DNA of 57,503 nucleotides, taken from positions 67,012 to 124,514 of the forward strand of contig CADAZX010000005.1 of assembly GCA_902792515.1 (NCBI GenBank). The letters are read 5' to 3'. Shown piece by piece: positions 35,845 through 44,452 of the stretch. Origin of the DNA: an uncultured Ruminococcus sp. Its GTDB lineage: Bacteria > Bacillota > Clostridia > UBA1212. The notes under the pieces were generated by a model. That model did not search any database. It saw only the letters and a list, made by a program, of their open reading frames with translations, and was not told the DNA's origin. Numbering within the stretch: position 1 is the stretch's first letter; the number at the start of each line of letters is the position of its first letter. A program made the position numbers and the translations under genes.

Positions 35845-37137
35845 TCAGCCGTCAAAAGGCATTCCCGGGGACGTGTGATGATAGAAAGTCTTGATGCCGT
35901 TGTTGAACGGGTGCGTCGCCTTGGCGGTCGGTTTTGCCGTCGCCTGCTCTGTAAACTCGATGTTGACGTCGTGAGCCGCCCAGCCGTCGTTCTCGTCGTT
36001 TGCCGCCATCGCGGGAATTCCGACGGTTAAATAATACGTGCCCGTGTCTTCATCCTTCGACGCATAAGTGATCTTGCCTGCCGGGAACGGTCCGCCCGCG
36101 TTCCAGATCGCGAAATTAACAGTGCGGTCCGGTCCCACGTAGAAGAATTTACCGTCCGTATCGGTCCAGTAGCCCTGGTACTTCTCAACGAATTCGTTGA
36201 TGATCATATCGCTGAAGAAGGCGGGCATGCCCGGTTCGGAGTGGCGGTAGAACTTCTTTGAGCTCTTCTCAAACGGATGGTTGGAGAGCGCCGTATCCGG
36301 GTTGGACGTCAGCACCTCAAAGGAGAGGTAGTACGTATAAGCTTCCCAGCCGCCGTTTTCGTCGTTGGGAGCCACCGCCGAAATGTCGATCGTCACACTG
36401 TATCTGTCCCCGTCCTTGTGAACGTCGGTGATCTTTCCGCCCGGGAAGGGTCCGCCGGCATTCCAGATGGCGAAAAATACTACGCCGTCTTTTGTTATTT
36501 CAATGAAGTTGCCGTCCATGGCAGTCCAGTAACCCGCGTATTTGTCAACGAAGTCGGCGATCTTCCGCTCGGTGAAGAACGAGGGATACGCGAAATTCTC
36601 GTGGTAGAAGTACCTTCTCTGAACTGTCTCAACGGGCGTGGTCGTGTCGATGGAGCGCGGATAGGTATCGTTGTCGATAATCGAGAACGTAGCCTCCTTC
36701 TTCCAGCCGTCAGCGGTGGTAAGCTCGCACGTCACGAAGTAGAGACCGTCTCCGGCCTTGCTGACCTTCGTTACCTGACCTGCCGGGAACTGTCCGCCGG
36801 CGTTCCAGACCGCGAACATGGCGTAATACTTGCCGTTCTCCTCGGAGAAGCTGATAAACCTGCCGTCCTCCTCTGTCCAGTAGCCCTTGTGCGAGTCGAA
36901 AAACTCTTTCATATAGTCAGGTTCCGGAGCTTCGGTCGCGGGTTCTTCGGTTGCGGGAGGCTCGGACGGCGGAGGAGAGATCTTAGGCGCGTCGGTTGTC
37001 TGCGGCGCCCCGGTGGCGTCCTGCGCGGGAGTTGTAGAAGGCGCTTCAGTCGAAAAATCGAAAAGCGACCCGAAATCGCAGGCGGCGAACATAAACGTCA
37101 CCGCAATCAGCGTCAGAATTGCAATCAGTTTTTTCAT
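35845..37137 (-). CDS. Lipoprotein with three copies of a GYWT / FAIWNAGGPFP repeat domain
   Basis: 430 residues. A signal peptide with lipobox FMFAAC (Cys20) is followed by a Thr/Pro/Glu-rich linker (to about 72) and three related domains of about 110-120 residues. Each has GYWTxxDGxF, then (F/V)A(I/V)WNAGGxFPxGxIT, and then (except the first) an NDENxGW segment, and each ends near a KxFYxH(S/E)xPGMP-like stretch. I do not recognise the family. The Trp/Gly/Asn-rich repeats suggest a surface beta domain, perhaps binding a ligand or glycan. It has a good promoter. Confidence 0.82.
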   Translation of the reverse strand: MKKLIAILTLIAVTFMFAACDFGSLFDFSTEAPSTTPAQDATGAPQTTDAPKISPPPSEPPATEEPATEAPEPDYMKEFFDSHKGYWTEEDGRFISFSEENGKYYAMFAVWNAGGQFPAGQVTKVSKAGDGLYFVTCELTTADGWKKEATFSIIDNDTYPRSIDTTTPVETVQRRYFYHENFAYPSFFTERKIADFVDKYAGYWTAMDGNFIEITKDGVVFFAIWNAGGPFPGGKITDVHKDGDRYSVTIDISAVAPNDENGGWEAYTYYLSFEVLTSNPDTALSNHPFEKSSKKFYRHSEPGMPAFFSDMIINEFVEKYQGYWTDTDGKFFYVGPDRTVNFAIWNAGGPFPAGKITYASKDEDTGTYYLTVGIPAMAANDENDGWAAHDVNIEFTEQATAKPTAKATHPFNNGIKTFYHHTSPGMPFDG

Positions 37138-37235
37138 GGCATTTTCCCTTTCTGTTACAGTCTAAGCTTCGTACAAATCAATTCGTATAAATCAAAAAGA
37201 TCCAAACTCGGCGAAACAATCAATCAAACAGTTAT

Positions 37236-37264
37236 TTTATACCATTATTTCGGCTGTTTGTAAA
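37236..37264 (-). promoter_or_regulatory. Promoter for the three-repeat lipoprotein
   Basis: On the minus strand: TTTACA (37259-37264), a 17-base spacer, TATAAA (37236-37241), about 90 bases before the ATG at 37137. Confidence 0.7.
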
Positions 37265-37316
37265 GCAAAAACGTGATTTCAGGCCCCCGGTCCGCGCGCC
37301 GCGGCAGAGGCTGCGG

Positions 37317-37982
37317 CTACTTAAAGCGAGGTTCCGAGGAGATTTTCGCAGGCAGCGCGTATTTTTCCGCGAATTTCCCGGAAAAAAACATCTCGCGCGC
37401 CCAGAGCGCCTGGTACCTGTAAGGAAGCTTTTTGTTAACAGCGTTGCGGCCGTATTTCCCGTCGCCCGCGACCGGATGTCCGAGGTGGGCCATGTGCGCT
37501 CTTATCTGGTGAGTCCTGCCTGTGACAAGCATTACGTCGCACGTCACGGTGTCCGTCTCAGGGTCGTAGGAGACGGGCTTTACCTTGGTAATGATCTCGC
37601 GCGCGAGCTTCCTCGGAGCGTCGTAAATGTAGACAGTTCCCTTTTTCGCGTCTTTAAAATGGTACGCCTTGAAGGTTTTGAACTGCTTCCCGTATCCGAA
37701 GAGATTCCCGGTCCTGCCCGTCAGCACCGCGGAGTAGATTTTCGATATCTCGCCGTCCTTCATAGCCTGCTCCGCGTCCGCGAGCGCAGCTTCGTTTTTG
37801 GCGAAAAGGACTATTCCGCCGGTGTTCCTGTCGAGCCTGTGGCAGAGCGCGGCGCTCCCGCAGACCTCGCGCTTAACCGCCTCAATGAGCGAGTCGTCGT
37901 CTCCCGGGTCGGGAACGCATACGACCCCCTGCTCTTTTTCAACCGCTATAAAATTGGCGTCCTCGAAAATTACCTTATACAT
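37317..37982 (-). CDS. RluA-family RNA pseudouridine synthase
   Basis: 221 residues, the short form without an S4 domain. The catalytic Asp lies in CHRLDRNTGGIVLFAK; VTGRTHQIRAHMAHLGHPVAGDGKYG is the second family signature. It converts specific uridines in rRNA or tRNA to pseudouridine; which site cannot be told from sequence. It is a single gene flanked by lipoprotein genes. Confidence 0.93.
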   Translation of the reverse strand: MYKVIFEDANFIAVEKEQGVVCVPDPGDDDSLIEAVKREVCGSAALCHRLDRNTGGIVLFAKNEAALADAEQAMKDGEISKIYSAVLTGRTGNLFGYGKQFKTFKAYHFKDAKKGTVYIYDAPRKLAREIITKVKPVSYDPETDTVTCDVMLVTGRTHQIRAHMAHLGHPVAGDGKYGRNAVNKKLPYRYQALWAREMFFSGKFAEKYALPAKISSEPRFK

Positions 37983-38105
37983 ATTTCCTTCCGTAACACC
38001 CCTGCCGGCCTCCGGCCGCGTACGTGCAAAATTTCAATCAAACCAAAGACGCGTCGCTAGCCTGCGGAAATAATATTTCCCGGAAATCCGCGTCCCAATA
38101 AGCCA

Positions 38106-38137
38106 CAAAATCCACCGCGTTGCCGCGATGGATTTTG
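38106..38137 (-). terminator. Terminator after the lipoprotein gene at 38159
   Basis: CAAAATCCACCGCG (38106-38119) and CGCGATGGATTTTG (38124-38137) pair with one G-T mismatch around a four-base loop, about 20 bases after the stop. Confidence 0.7.
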
Positions 38138-38158
38138 CAAGAGTATATCCGGAAGGCA

Positions 38159-38902
38159 TCAGCCCACGTCGGAAGTCTCCCAGCCCTTCTTTCTGAAGTC
38201 GCCGATCGTCTCATAGTAAGCATCGTAGTACTGATCGTAGAGCTCAGCCTTTGCTTCGAACGTTACGATGAAGTACTCAACGCCCTGCATGACGATGTTG
38301 TAAATACCGCGCCAGTTTTCACCGTCTTTGGTAAACGTGTAAGTGACTGTCGAGAACTGGAGTTTACTGTACTTCGCGGTGAAGATAACCGGGTCGCCCT
38401 TTTCAAGGAAAGTCTCACGGGGAGCTCCGTTGAAATGCTTGTTGTTGAAGTAGAACTTGGACTCGGGATCCTGGAGCCATTTTACAACGTCGTTTCTGGA
38501 TGTCGTCATCGTGATGCCTTCGCCGTTGTGGAAGTACACGCAGTACTCAACGCCATCAACAAGCTTCTGAACCTTGGTCTCGTTGCCGTCAGCGTCGACA
38601 ACAACTTCCTCTTCAACGGTGACCTTGCCTTCTTCGTCAACAGTGGAGACCAACGGAGCCATAACGAGAATCAGACCGGTTTCTCTGTCAAGAATTCTCT
38701 TGTCGGCATCCATACGGGTAATCGTCCAGTCAGGTCTGTAGCCCTGCTGGAAATAGTAACGATAATTCTCATACTGTTTAGGAAGAACACCGTTTTCATC
38801 GGAAAAAGTGAGTTTCTTCGGTTTGCACCCGAAAAGGGCAACAGCAAAGCACACAACAAGCAGAGACGCAACAACAATCCTTATAAGTTTCTTAAGTTGC
38901 AC
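38159..38902 (-). CDS. Lipoprotein, paralogue of the PsbP-like protein at 18347-19045
   Basis: 247 residues. A signal peptide and lipobox VALFGC (Cys26) put it on the outer membrane face. RYYFQQGYRPDW, then ILDRETGLILVMAPLV, match the membrane protein at 18347-19045, but this copy has a charged insert (VDEEGKVTVEEEVVVDADGN) and a lipid anchor instead of a helix. Function is unknown. It has its own promoter and terminator, so it is probably a single-gene unit. Confidence 0.8.
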   Translation of the reverse strand: MQLKKLIRIVVASLLVVCFAVALFGCKPKKLTFSDENGVLPKQYENYRYYFQQGYRPDWTITRMDADKRILDRETGLILVMAPLVSTVDEEGKVTVEEEVVVDADGNETKVQKLVDGVEYCVYFHNGEGITMTTSRNDVVKWLQDPESKFYFNNKHFNGAPRETFLEKGDPVIFTAKYSKLQFSTVTYTFTKDGENWRGIYNIVMQGVEYFIVTFEAKAELYDQYYDAYYETIGDFRKKGWETSDVG

Positions 38903-38987
38903 AGTAAATCCCTCCGTTTAAGAAAATTAGAGCAAACTCACGTCACCCGCGTTCGGCAGAAGCGCCGGAGTTTCTTCATGATTTATT

Positions 38988-39016
38988 ATTTTATCAGCAT
39001 CTTTCCAAAAATGCAA
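38988..39016 (-). promoter_or_regulatory. Promoter for the lipoprotein at 38159
   Basis: On the minus strand: TTGCAT (39011-39016), a 17-base spacer, TAAAAT (38988-38993), about 80 bases before the ATG. Confidence 0.6.
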
Positions 39017-39094
39017 TACCTTTTTTCATTTAAAGGCGCATTCAATTAAAATTTAAAGAACTTAAGACCGTACCCGGCGCAGAAACGTTACCGC

Positions 39095-40591
39095 CTACGC
39101 CTCGCCCGCCGTTTTCCTCACCGCCTCCGCGCCGTGATAACGGGCGGTTATGTAGAGAATGAGGAAAATGACCATATACGCGATAAGGCGCCTGTCCACG
39201 ATGCCGAGGATCAGATTCACGGCGTATTTCATCACCGAGAGAAGGTTCTGCTCGCGTGCGATGCTCTCCGTGCCGTCGTAATACTTGAGCGAGTACCTGA
39301 CCGTTCCCGACGTGTCGGAAATTCCGTCGTAGCAGAAATATCTGCCGTCGGCAGCCTTTCCCGGATAGCAGTAGAAATCAGACGGCATGTAAATTTTCGC
39401 CGAGCCCGAAGCGCTCATGTCGTGGTAGAGCCTGTAGCAGCTCACGCAGTATTTGTCCGAAGAGGACGACGCCGCGACCTTGGAGACCATTGTGGCGATG
39501 GCGGTTTTGCCGTTCTCCTCCTCGAGCGCGATACCCTCGGGCAGGAACGTCACGTCGCTGATGCCGAACGAAGAGTCGTCGGACAGGGGCGTGTTGATGA
39601 GCCCGAGCGAACCCGTGTCGGGGCTGATCTCGCACAGGAAGAACGTGCACCACGGATCTGAGTAGTAATCGGACGAAAGAAGCACCGCGCCGAATTCGCG
39701 CTCGGTCGAGATCGCCTTCTCCGAAACCGATGTAAACTTCACAGCCCGGTCCTCGTCTGTCGCGTCCGGGAAGAACATTTCCGCGTACGCCTGGCGGTTG
39801 AACCTTCTGCCGTACATGTACGTTTTTCCGTCGCGTGCCTTCGTGAACCCGTCGATTCTGAACGACGAGAGGTCTTCGGAGACGGTGATGTTGAACCTTT
39901 CCTTCCCCTCCGCGTCGAACGCGAAAACGCACGGGAGCTTGCCGTCGCCGCCGGTCAGCGTTCCGTTCATGAAGAACACGCCGCCCGCAGCCGAGACGCC
40001 ACTAACCGCGACGTCCTCGGAAAGGACCTTCTCAAAAAGCGTCTTCCCTTCGACGTCCTTTACGGTGACACGGTTGCCGCCCGCGACAGTCGCCGCGAAA
40101 ACGCCGCCGCCGTAAATTCCCGCGAAATACGAAACGCTTCCGGTCTCGTCTTCGGCTTTCGAAAGGCTGAGCGAGCCGTCGATCTTTCCCTCCTGCGAGA
40201 CAGCGTATATCTCCGCGCGGCCCTCGTTGTTGACGAGAAGAAGCACTGTGACCCTGCCGTCCGAGCAGCTTGACGCAAGCCGGAAATCGCGTTCCATGGA
40301 AAGTCCCGCGACGTCGAGGAACCGGCCGTCCTCTCCGTACATTTTTACGTAAACCGAAGGGTTGCTGAGGATGTCGTCGCCCTGCAGGAACGTTCCGACC
40401 ACGTTCAGCCTGCCGTCGTTCATAGGGTATATCGCGTCGACCGTCATCGACGTCATGAACATGTCGTTCGCGTCGGCCTTATAAAAGGAATTGACGTAGC
40501 GGACCGAAAACAGATAGACCGCGCTGACAGCCAGCACAAAGCAAAGCACTATTATTATAATTCTGAGCACGACGTTGACTCCGCGTTCCAT
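39095..40591 (-). CDS. Large two-helix membrane protein with a propeller-like outer domain
   Basis: 498 residues. An N-terminal helix (LRIIIIVLCFVLAVSAVYLF) and a C-terminal helix (RRLIAYMVIFLILYITARY) flank about 420 residues outside. The middle part repeats short strand pairs and phrases such as GKTLFEKVLSEDVAVSGVSA and FAFDAEGKERFNITVSED, as in beta-propeller or WD-like sensors, but I cannot fix a family. It follows the third AMP ligase gene (40731) by 139 bases. Confidence 0.75.
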   Translation of the reverse strand: MERGVNVVLRIIIIVLCFVLAVSAVYLFSVRYVNSFYKADANDMFMTSMTVDAIYPMNDGRLNVVGTFLQGDDILSNPSVYVKMYGEDGRFLDVAGLSMERDFRLASSCSDGRVTVLLLVNNEGRAEIYAVSQEGKIDGSLSLSKAEDETGSVSYFAGIYGGGVFAATVAGGNRVTVKDVEGKTLFEKVLSEDVAVSGVSAAGGVFFMNGTLTGGDGKLPCVFAFDAEGKERFNITVSEDLSSFRIDGFTKARDGKTYMYGRRFNRQAYAEMFFPDATDEDRAVKFTSVSEKAISTEREFGAVLLSSDYYSDPWCTFFLCEISPDTGSLGLINTPLSDDSSFGISDVTFLPEGIALEEENGKTAIATMVSKVAASSSSDKYCVSCYRLYHDMSASGSAKIYMPSDFYCYPGKAADGRYFCYDGISDTSGTVRYSLKYYDGTESIAREQNLLSVMKYAVNLILGIVDRRLIAYMVIFLILYITARYHGAEAVRKTAGEA

Positions 40592-40632
40592 TTTTCCGGT
40601 TCACCTCCGTCCTAAAAGTTAATTTATCCGCC

Positions 40633-40665
40633 GTCCCGCGTTTTTATACCGCGTTTTTATACCGC
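40633..40665. repeat. Direct repeat upstream of the two-helix protein
   Basis: Plus-strand CCGCGTTTTTATA occurs twice in tandem. On the minus strand this gives two TATAAAAACGCGG boxes about 60 bases before the gene at 39095-40591; they could be alternative -10 regions. The -35 is not clear. Confidence 0.45.
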
Positions 40666-40730
40666 GGTTTATGCGGCGGCGCTGTTATGCGTCTCCGCAA
40701 CGGTATTCCGCGGCGTTGCCGCAACGTTTT

Positions 40731-42506
40731 TTACTTGAGCTTCTCGATCTTCGTGTACTTCGAAAGGCCGCTGCCGTCCTCGACTTCGCGCTTGATGACC
40801 ACCCTGCGAATCTTGATTCCGTTGGAGAGCGGAAGGTCCTCTTTCGTCGCGAGGCAGTAGTTGAGCTTTTTGTAGACAGGCAGCCCGGCGTTTCTCGCAG
40901 CGACTTCGCGGCGGAGCTTTTCGATGAGCTCGGGGTCCTCGACGTACGCGGGTTCGACCTGACATACAAGAACGATGTCCTCGTATACGCTTCCGCCGCC
41001 CTTGTTGATGCCGAGTACAGTGAACGCCTTGACGCCTTCGATGTTCAGGAAGGAGTCCTCCAGTTCGTCGGGATATACGTTTTCGCCGGACTCGTTGACG
41101 ATGACCTCCTTGAGCCTTCCCTCGATGTAGAGAGCGCCCTTTTCGAGCCTTCCGATATCGCCGGATCTGAACCAGCCGTCCTCGTCTGTGGCCGCCGGCG
41201 CGTGCTTGCCGTTTTTGAGCATGCCGCTGTGGACCGAACCGCCGCGCATCACAAGCTCGCCCGCGGACTGATCGTTGTCGTTGAAGGGCACGATCTTGTA
41301 TTCCATGGAGGCGACCGGAACGCCGACGACGCCCTGAAGCCTGTATTTGATCTTTCTGCGGCGCTCCATGGAGGAGATTCCGACCTCGGTCATGCCGAAG
41401 CCGCACAGCGTGTAGTAGCCGATGCCGTTGATGATTTTCAGAGACTCGGGAAGCACGTGACCGCCGCCGCAGATGATGCACTGGATGTCCCTGCCCGCGA
41501 GTTCTTTAAGAACCGTTTTGTTGAAAAGCGCCTTCGCGACCGCGATACCGAAATCGGGGCCGATCCTCTGCGCGAAAATGCTCAGATTCAGCATGAAGTT
41601 GAACATGAACTGCTTGAATTTGGACTGCTTCGAGAGCTTGCCCTTGATGCCCTTCGCGATGTTGTTGACGAGCAGCGGCACTGCGAGAATGTGGGTGACC
41701 CGGTGGTCGCGGCACGTCTGAAGGAGAACAGACGGCGCCATTCTGTCGGGCATTACCTGCGAGGCACCGAAAAAGCTGTACCAGAGGTAGTTCGCCATGA
41801 AGCCGAAAACGTGGTTGAGCGGCAGGAAGCAGAGCATTCTCTTGTCTCTGTCGTCGCAGATGTTCTTGTCGGCTCTGATGATCGGGCCGGCGTTCATGAC
41901 CTGGTTGTAGATCGCGTCGTTGTTATAGATGAAAATCTTGGCAGTGCTGGTGGTGCCGGAGGTGCAGAGCGCTACCTCGTCGCCCCAGTCGTAGGAATCG
42001 ATCCGCTCGACTGCGGTTCTGGACGATTTGTCGGCGTTGACGGCGATCTCGAGGATCTGTCTCTTGTCGAGTTTCAGAATGTCAGTCGCGGCGATCGTGA
42101 CGCAGTTTTCGTACTCGTACTGATGACCGTCGTTCGTAATGATCGCGACTGCGCCTCCCTCGTCGATAAAGTACTGTGTAAGCTTTTCGTCGTGGCGCGC
42201 GTCAATGAGGAACGGGCTGAAGCCGGCCATGAGAATGCCCCAGAAGATCTCGAACCACTCCGGGCAGTTGGCGAGCTTGAAGCAGACGAAACCCTTTTGG
42301 ACGCCGCTCATTTTCTCGCGGATTCTCTCGGCGCAGTACCCGCTTACGAGTTCGACGTCGGTGAAGCTGAGCTTTTTGATCTGTCCGTCAAGCTTGTACT
42401 CGACCGCCGGCTTGTCGCCGTGGTGCGAATAGACCTTGAAAATTCCCTTGTAGGAATGCTCGCCCTTTTCGAGCATGTCCAGGCATTCGAAACAATACTT
42501 GTCCAT
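40731..42506 (-). CDS. AMP-dependent acyl ligase, third copy
   Basis: A 591-residue adenylating enzyme. P-loop LCTSGTTSTAKIFIYN, CGFGMTEVGISS, hinge GWFRSGDIGRLEKGALYIEGR followed by LKEVIVNESGENVYP, and the C-terminal Lys region LSNGIKIRR. It is closer to the ligase domain of the fused protein at 9885 (shared CFLPLNHVFG/TFLPFYHIFG and GxGMTExGI(S/T)S patterns) than to the one at 6905. No carrier domain is attached. AAGGAG precedes the ATG. The substrate is probably a fatty acid by family resemblance. Confidence 0.88.
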   Translation of the reverse strand: MDKYCFECLDMLEKGEHSYKGIFKVYSHHGDKPAVEYKLDGQIKKLSFTDVELVSGYCAERIREKMSGVQKGFVCFKLANCPEWFEIFWGILMAGFSPFLIDARHDEKLTQYFIDEGGAVAIITNDGHQYEYENCVTIAATDILKLDKRQILEIAVNADKSSRTAVERIDSYDWGDEVALCTSGTTSTAKIFIYNNDAIYNQVMNAGPIIRADKNICDDRDKRMLCFLPLNHVFGFMANYLWYSFFGASQVMPDRMAPSVLLQTCRDHRVTHILAVPLLVNNIAKGIKGKLSKQSKFKQFMFNFMLNLSIFAQRIGPDFGIAVAKALFNKTVLKELAGRDIQCIICGGGHVLPESLKIINGIGYYTLCGFGMTEVGISSMERRRKIKYRLQGVVGVPVASMEYKIVPFNDNDQSAGELVMRGGSVHSGMLKNGKHAPAATDEDGWFRSGDIGRLEKGALYIEGRLKEVIVNESGENVYPDELEDSFLNIEGVKAFTVLGINKGGGSVYEDIVLVCQVEPAYVEDPELIEKLRREVAARNAGLPVYKKLNYCLATKEDLPLSNGIKIRRVVIKREVEDGSGLSKYTKIEKLK

Positions 42507-42603
42507 TTAGTAAACTCTCCTTAAAATTAATGAGATCTTAAGTTTCCGGAAGCGCCTGCACGCGAACGGAATCGCCGCGCGGTGCCCCGGTGTCAGTCAA
42601 AAA

Positions 42604-43167
42604 TCAGTCGCGCGTGTAGCCCGCCTCCGCGAGCAGCTTTTCCGTGAGCGGCTTCATGACCGCCTCTTCCTCGGGCGTCTCGTGGTCGTAGCCCATCAGG
42701 TGCAGAAATCCGTGGCAGAGCAAAAACGCGAGTTCCCTCTTCTCGGAGTGACCGTACTCCTTCGCCTGCTCCCTGACCTTTTCGACGGAAACGACGAGCT
42801 CCCCGAGCATTATCGCTCCGTTTTCCGGATTCAGGTCGTACTCGTCGAAAATGCCGTCGCCCTCGTTCATGTCGAGGAACGGGAACGAAAGAACGTCGGT
42901 GGCGCGGTCGATTCCCCGCTCTTCCTTGTTGATCCCGCGGATCATTCCGTTGTCGACAAAATAGACGTTGACGGTGGTCCCTGTGTCCGCCGCGAACTCG
43001 GGAAAATTCTTCTCAGCCTTGGTCAGAATGTCGTCGGCGACCGCGCAATACTCAAGCAGCTCGGCGTCGGAAAGCAGTCCCCGCACCGGCTCTTTGGAAG
43101 CCGCGTCGAGATCGTCTCTTGTCTCCGCCGTGCTCACCGCGGGCGAGAACAAATACTCAGCAATCAT
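42604..43167 (-). CDS. ybeY: Endoribonuclease YbeY
   Basis: A metal-dependent RNase for 16S rRNA maturation and ribosome quality control. The zinc site HGFLHLMGYDH is at about residues 152-162; RATDVLSFPF is the second signature. At 187 residues it is slightly long, with an N-terminal extension before the usual core. Its ATG overlaps the phoH stop by four bases, the standard phoH-ybeY pairing. Confidence 0.95.
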   Translation of the reverse strand: MIAEYLFSPAVSTAETRDDLDAASKEPVRGLLSDAELLEYCAVADDILTKAEKNFPEFAADTGTTVNVYFVDNGMIRGINKEERGIDRATDVLSFPFLDMNEGDGIFDEYDLNPENGAIMLGELVVSVEKVREQAKEYGHSEKRELAFLLCHGFLHLMGYDHETPEEEAVMKPLTEKLLAEAGYTRD

Positions 43168-44135
43168 TTCTTAATTTCCTTCTCCTCGTATTTTTCGTAC
43201 GCTTTTATAATCTTTTTCACAAGCTCGTGCCTCACGACGTCTCTCTCGGTGAAGTTGACAAACGCGATTCCTTCTATGCCGTCGAGAATGTTCTTCGCGC
43301 TCTTGAGGCCCGAAGCGGTGTCGCGGGGCAGGTCTATCTGCGTTACGTCGCCGTTCACGACCGCCCTGGAGCCGTTGCCGATTCTCGTCAGGAACATCTT
43401 GAGCTGCTCGCGGGTCGTGTTCTGCGCCTCGTCGAGAATGATGAACGCACTGTCGAGGGTCCTGCCCCTCATATATGCGAGCGGCGCGATCTCGATAACG
43501 CCCTTCTCGAGCTTCTTCTGGAACGAGTCGAAGCCCATTATGTCGAAAAGCGCGTCGTAAAGCGGTCTCAGGTACGGGTCGACTTTATTCTGAAGGTCGC
43601 CCGGCAGAAAACCGAGCTTCTCGCCCGCCTCGACAGCCGGCCTCGTAAGTATAATACGCGAAACTTGATTCTTCCTTAATTCAGAAACAGCCTCCGCGAC
43701 GGCGAGGAACGTCTTTCCGGTGCCGGCAGGTCCGATTCCGAACGTGACCGTGTTTGAGACGATCGCGTCGACGTACGCCTTCTGGCCGGCCGTTTTGGGC
43801 TTTATAGGATTGCCCTTCGCGTTCAGGCACACGCAGTCGGTCAGAATGGTTCCCGGCGCGGGCGCTTTTCCGACGCTCTCCATGTCGCAATAATAAGCGA
43901 CGAGCTGACGCGTCACGATTTCTCCGGCCTTCGAAGCCTCCGCGACGTTTTTAATAACGTTCAGCGAGTGCCTCACCGCGGACTCGTTTTCGCCCTCGAC
44001 CGTGATGATGCCGTCGCCCAGAATGACGCTTGTCATAAAAGCGTCCTCGACGATGCCCATGTTTTCGTCGTTTCTGCCGAAAATGTTTTTTAAATCTTCA
44101 AGTGATCCGTCAAAAATGTAATTCTGAGTCGTCAA
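43164..44135 (-). CDS. phoH: PhoH-like ATPase
   Basis: A cytoplasmic P-loop ATPase, often with ybeY and linked to RNA metabolism. Walker A is GPAGTGKTFLAVAEAV, Walker B is AFIILDEAQNTT, followed by the PhoH segment FLTRIGNGSRAVVNGDVTQIDLP. The TTG at 44135 is preferred as start (GGAAGG 9 bases upstream, giving MTTQNYIFDGSLEDL); a GTG at 44201 would add 22 basic residues without a good ribosome site. The length is then 323, normal for the family. Confidence 0.93.
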   Translation of the reverse strand: MTTQNYIFDGSLEDLKNIFGRNDENMGIVEDAFMTSVILGDGIITVEGENESAVRHSLNVIKNVAEASKAGEIVTRQLVAYYCDMESVGKAPAPGTILTDCVCLNAKGNPIKPKTAGQKAYVDAIVSNTVTFGIGPAGTGKTFLAVAEAVSELRKNQVSRIILTRPAVEAGEKLGFLPGDLQNKVDPYLRPLYDALFDIMGFDSFQKKLEKGVIEIAPLAYMRGRTLDSAFIILDEAQNTTREQLKMFLTRIGNGSRAVVNGDVTQIDLPRDTASGLKSAKNILDGIEGIAFVNFTERDVVRHELVKKIIKAYEKYEEKEIKK

Positions 44136-44289
44136 ACGAAAATTTCCTTCCCGCGCGCTTTTAAGCCTCCTGCGCTTTTGCAGGCCGCTAAGCGTTTTCA
44201 CCGAGCGCGCATCTTTATAATCCCGGCCTCTTCGGCCTCAAATTTTATTTTACAACAACGCCGCCCGTTTTTCAAGCGTTTTGAACGTC

Positions 44290-44330
44290 CGCGTATGCGT
44301 TCGCGTATGCGTATGCGCGTATGCGCGCGC
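44290..44330. repeat. GCGTATGC tandem repeat between phoH and the MFS gene
   Basis: Five imperfect GCGTATGC units in a row in the divergent gap. No gene. A similar GCGCATGCGC stretch lies upstream of ftsK at about 15953-15967. Confidence 0.6.
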
Positions 44331-44370
44331 AAAGTCTCCGCCCGCGGCCCTCCGAGCCGCTTTATCCGCC

Positions 44371-44400
44371 TTGACAAAAAGCCCCACGGAGTGGTATCAT
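44371..44400 (+). promoter_or_regulatory. Promoter for the MFS transporter gene
   Basis: Perfect TTGACA (44371-44376), an 18-base spacer, TATCAT (44395-44400), about 50 bases before the ATG at 44453. Confidence 0.75.
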
Positions 44401-44452
44401 CGCGCGTGCCGCCGCGAAAGCCTTAAGGCGGCGCGCAAATCACGGAGCGGAA

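Noticed and set aside
40671..42524. 617-codon open frame opposite the third AMP ligase
   Set aside because: All adenylation motifs are on the minus strand; the plus-strand frame has none and no start context.
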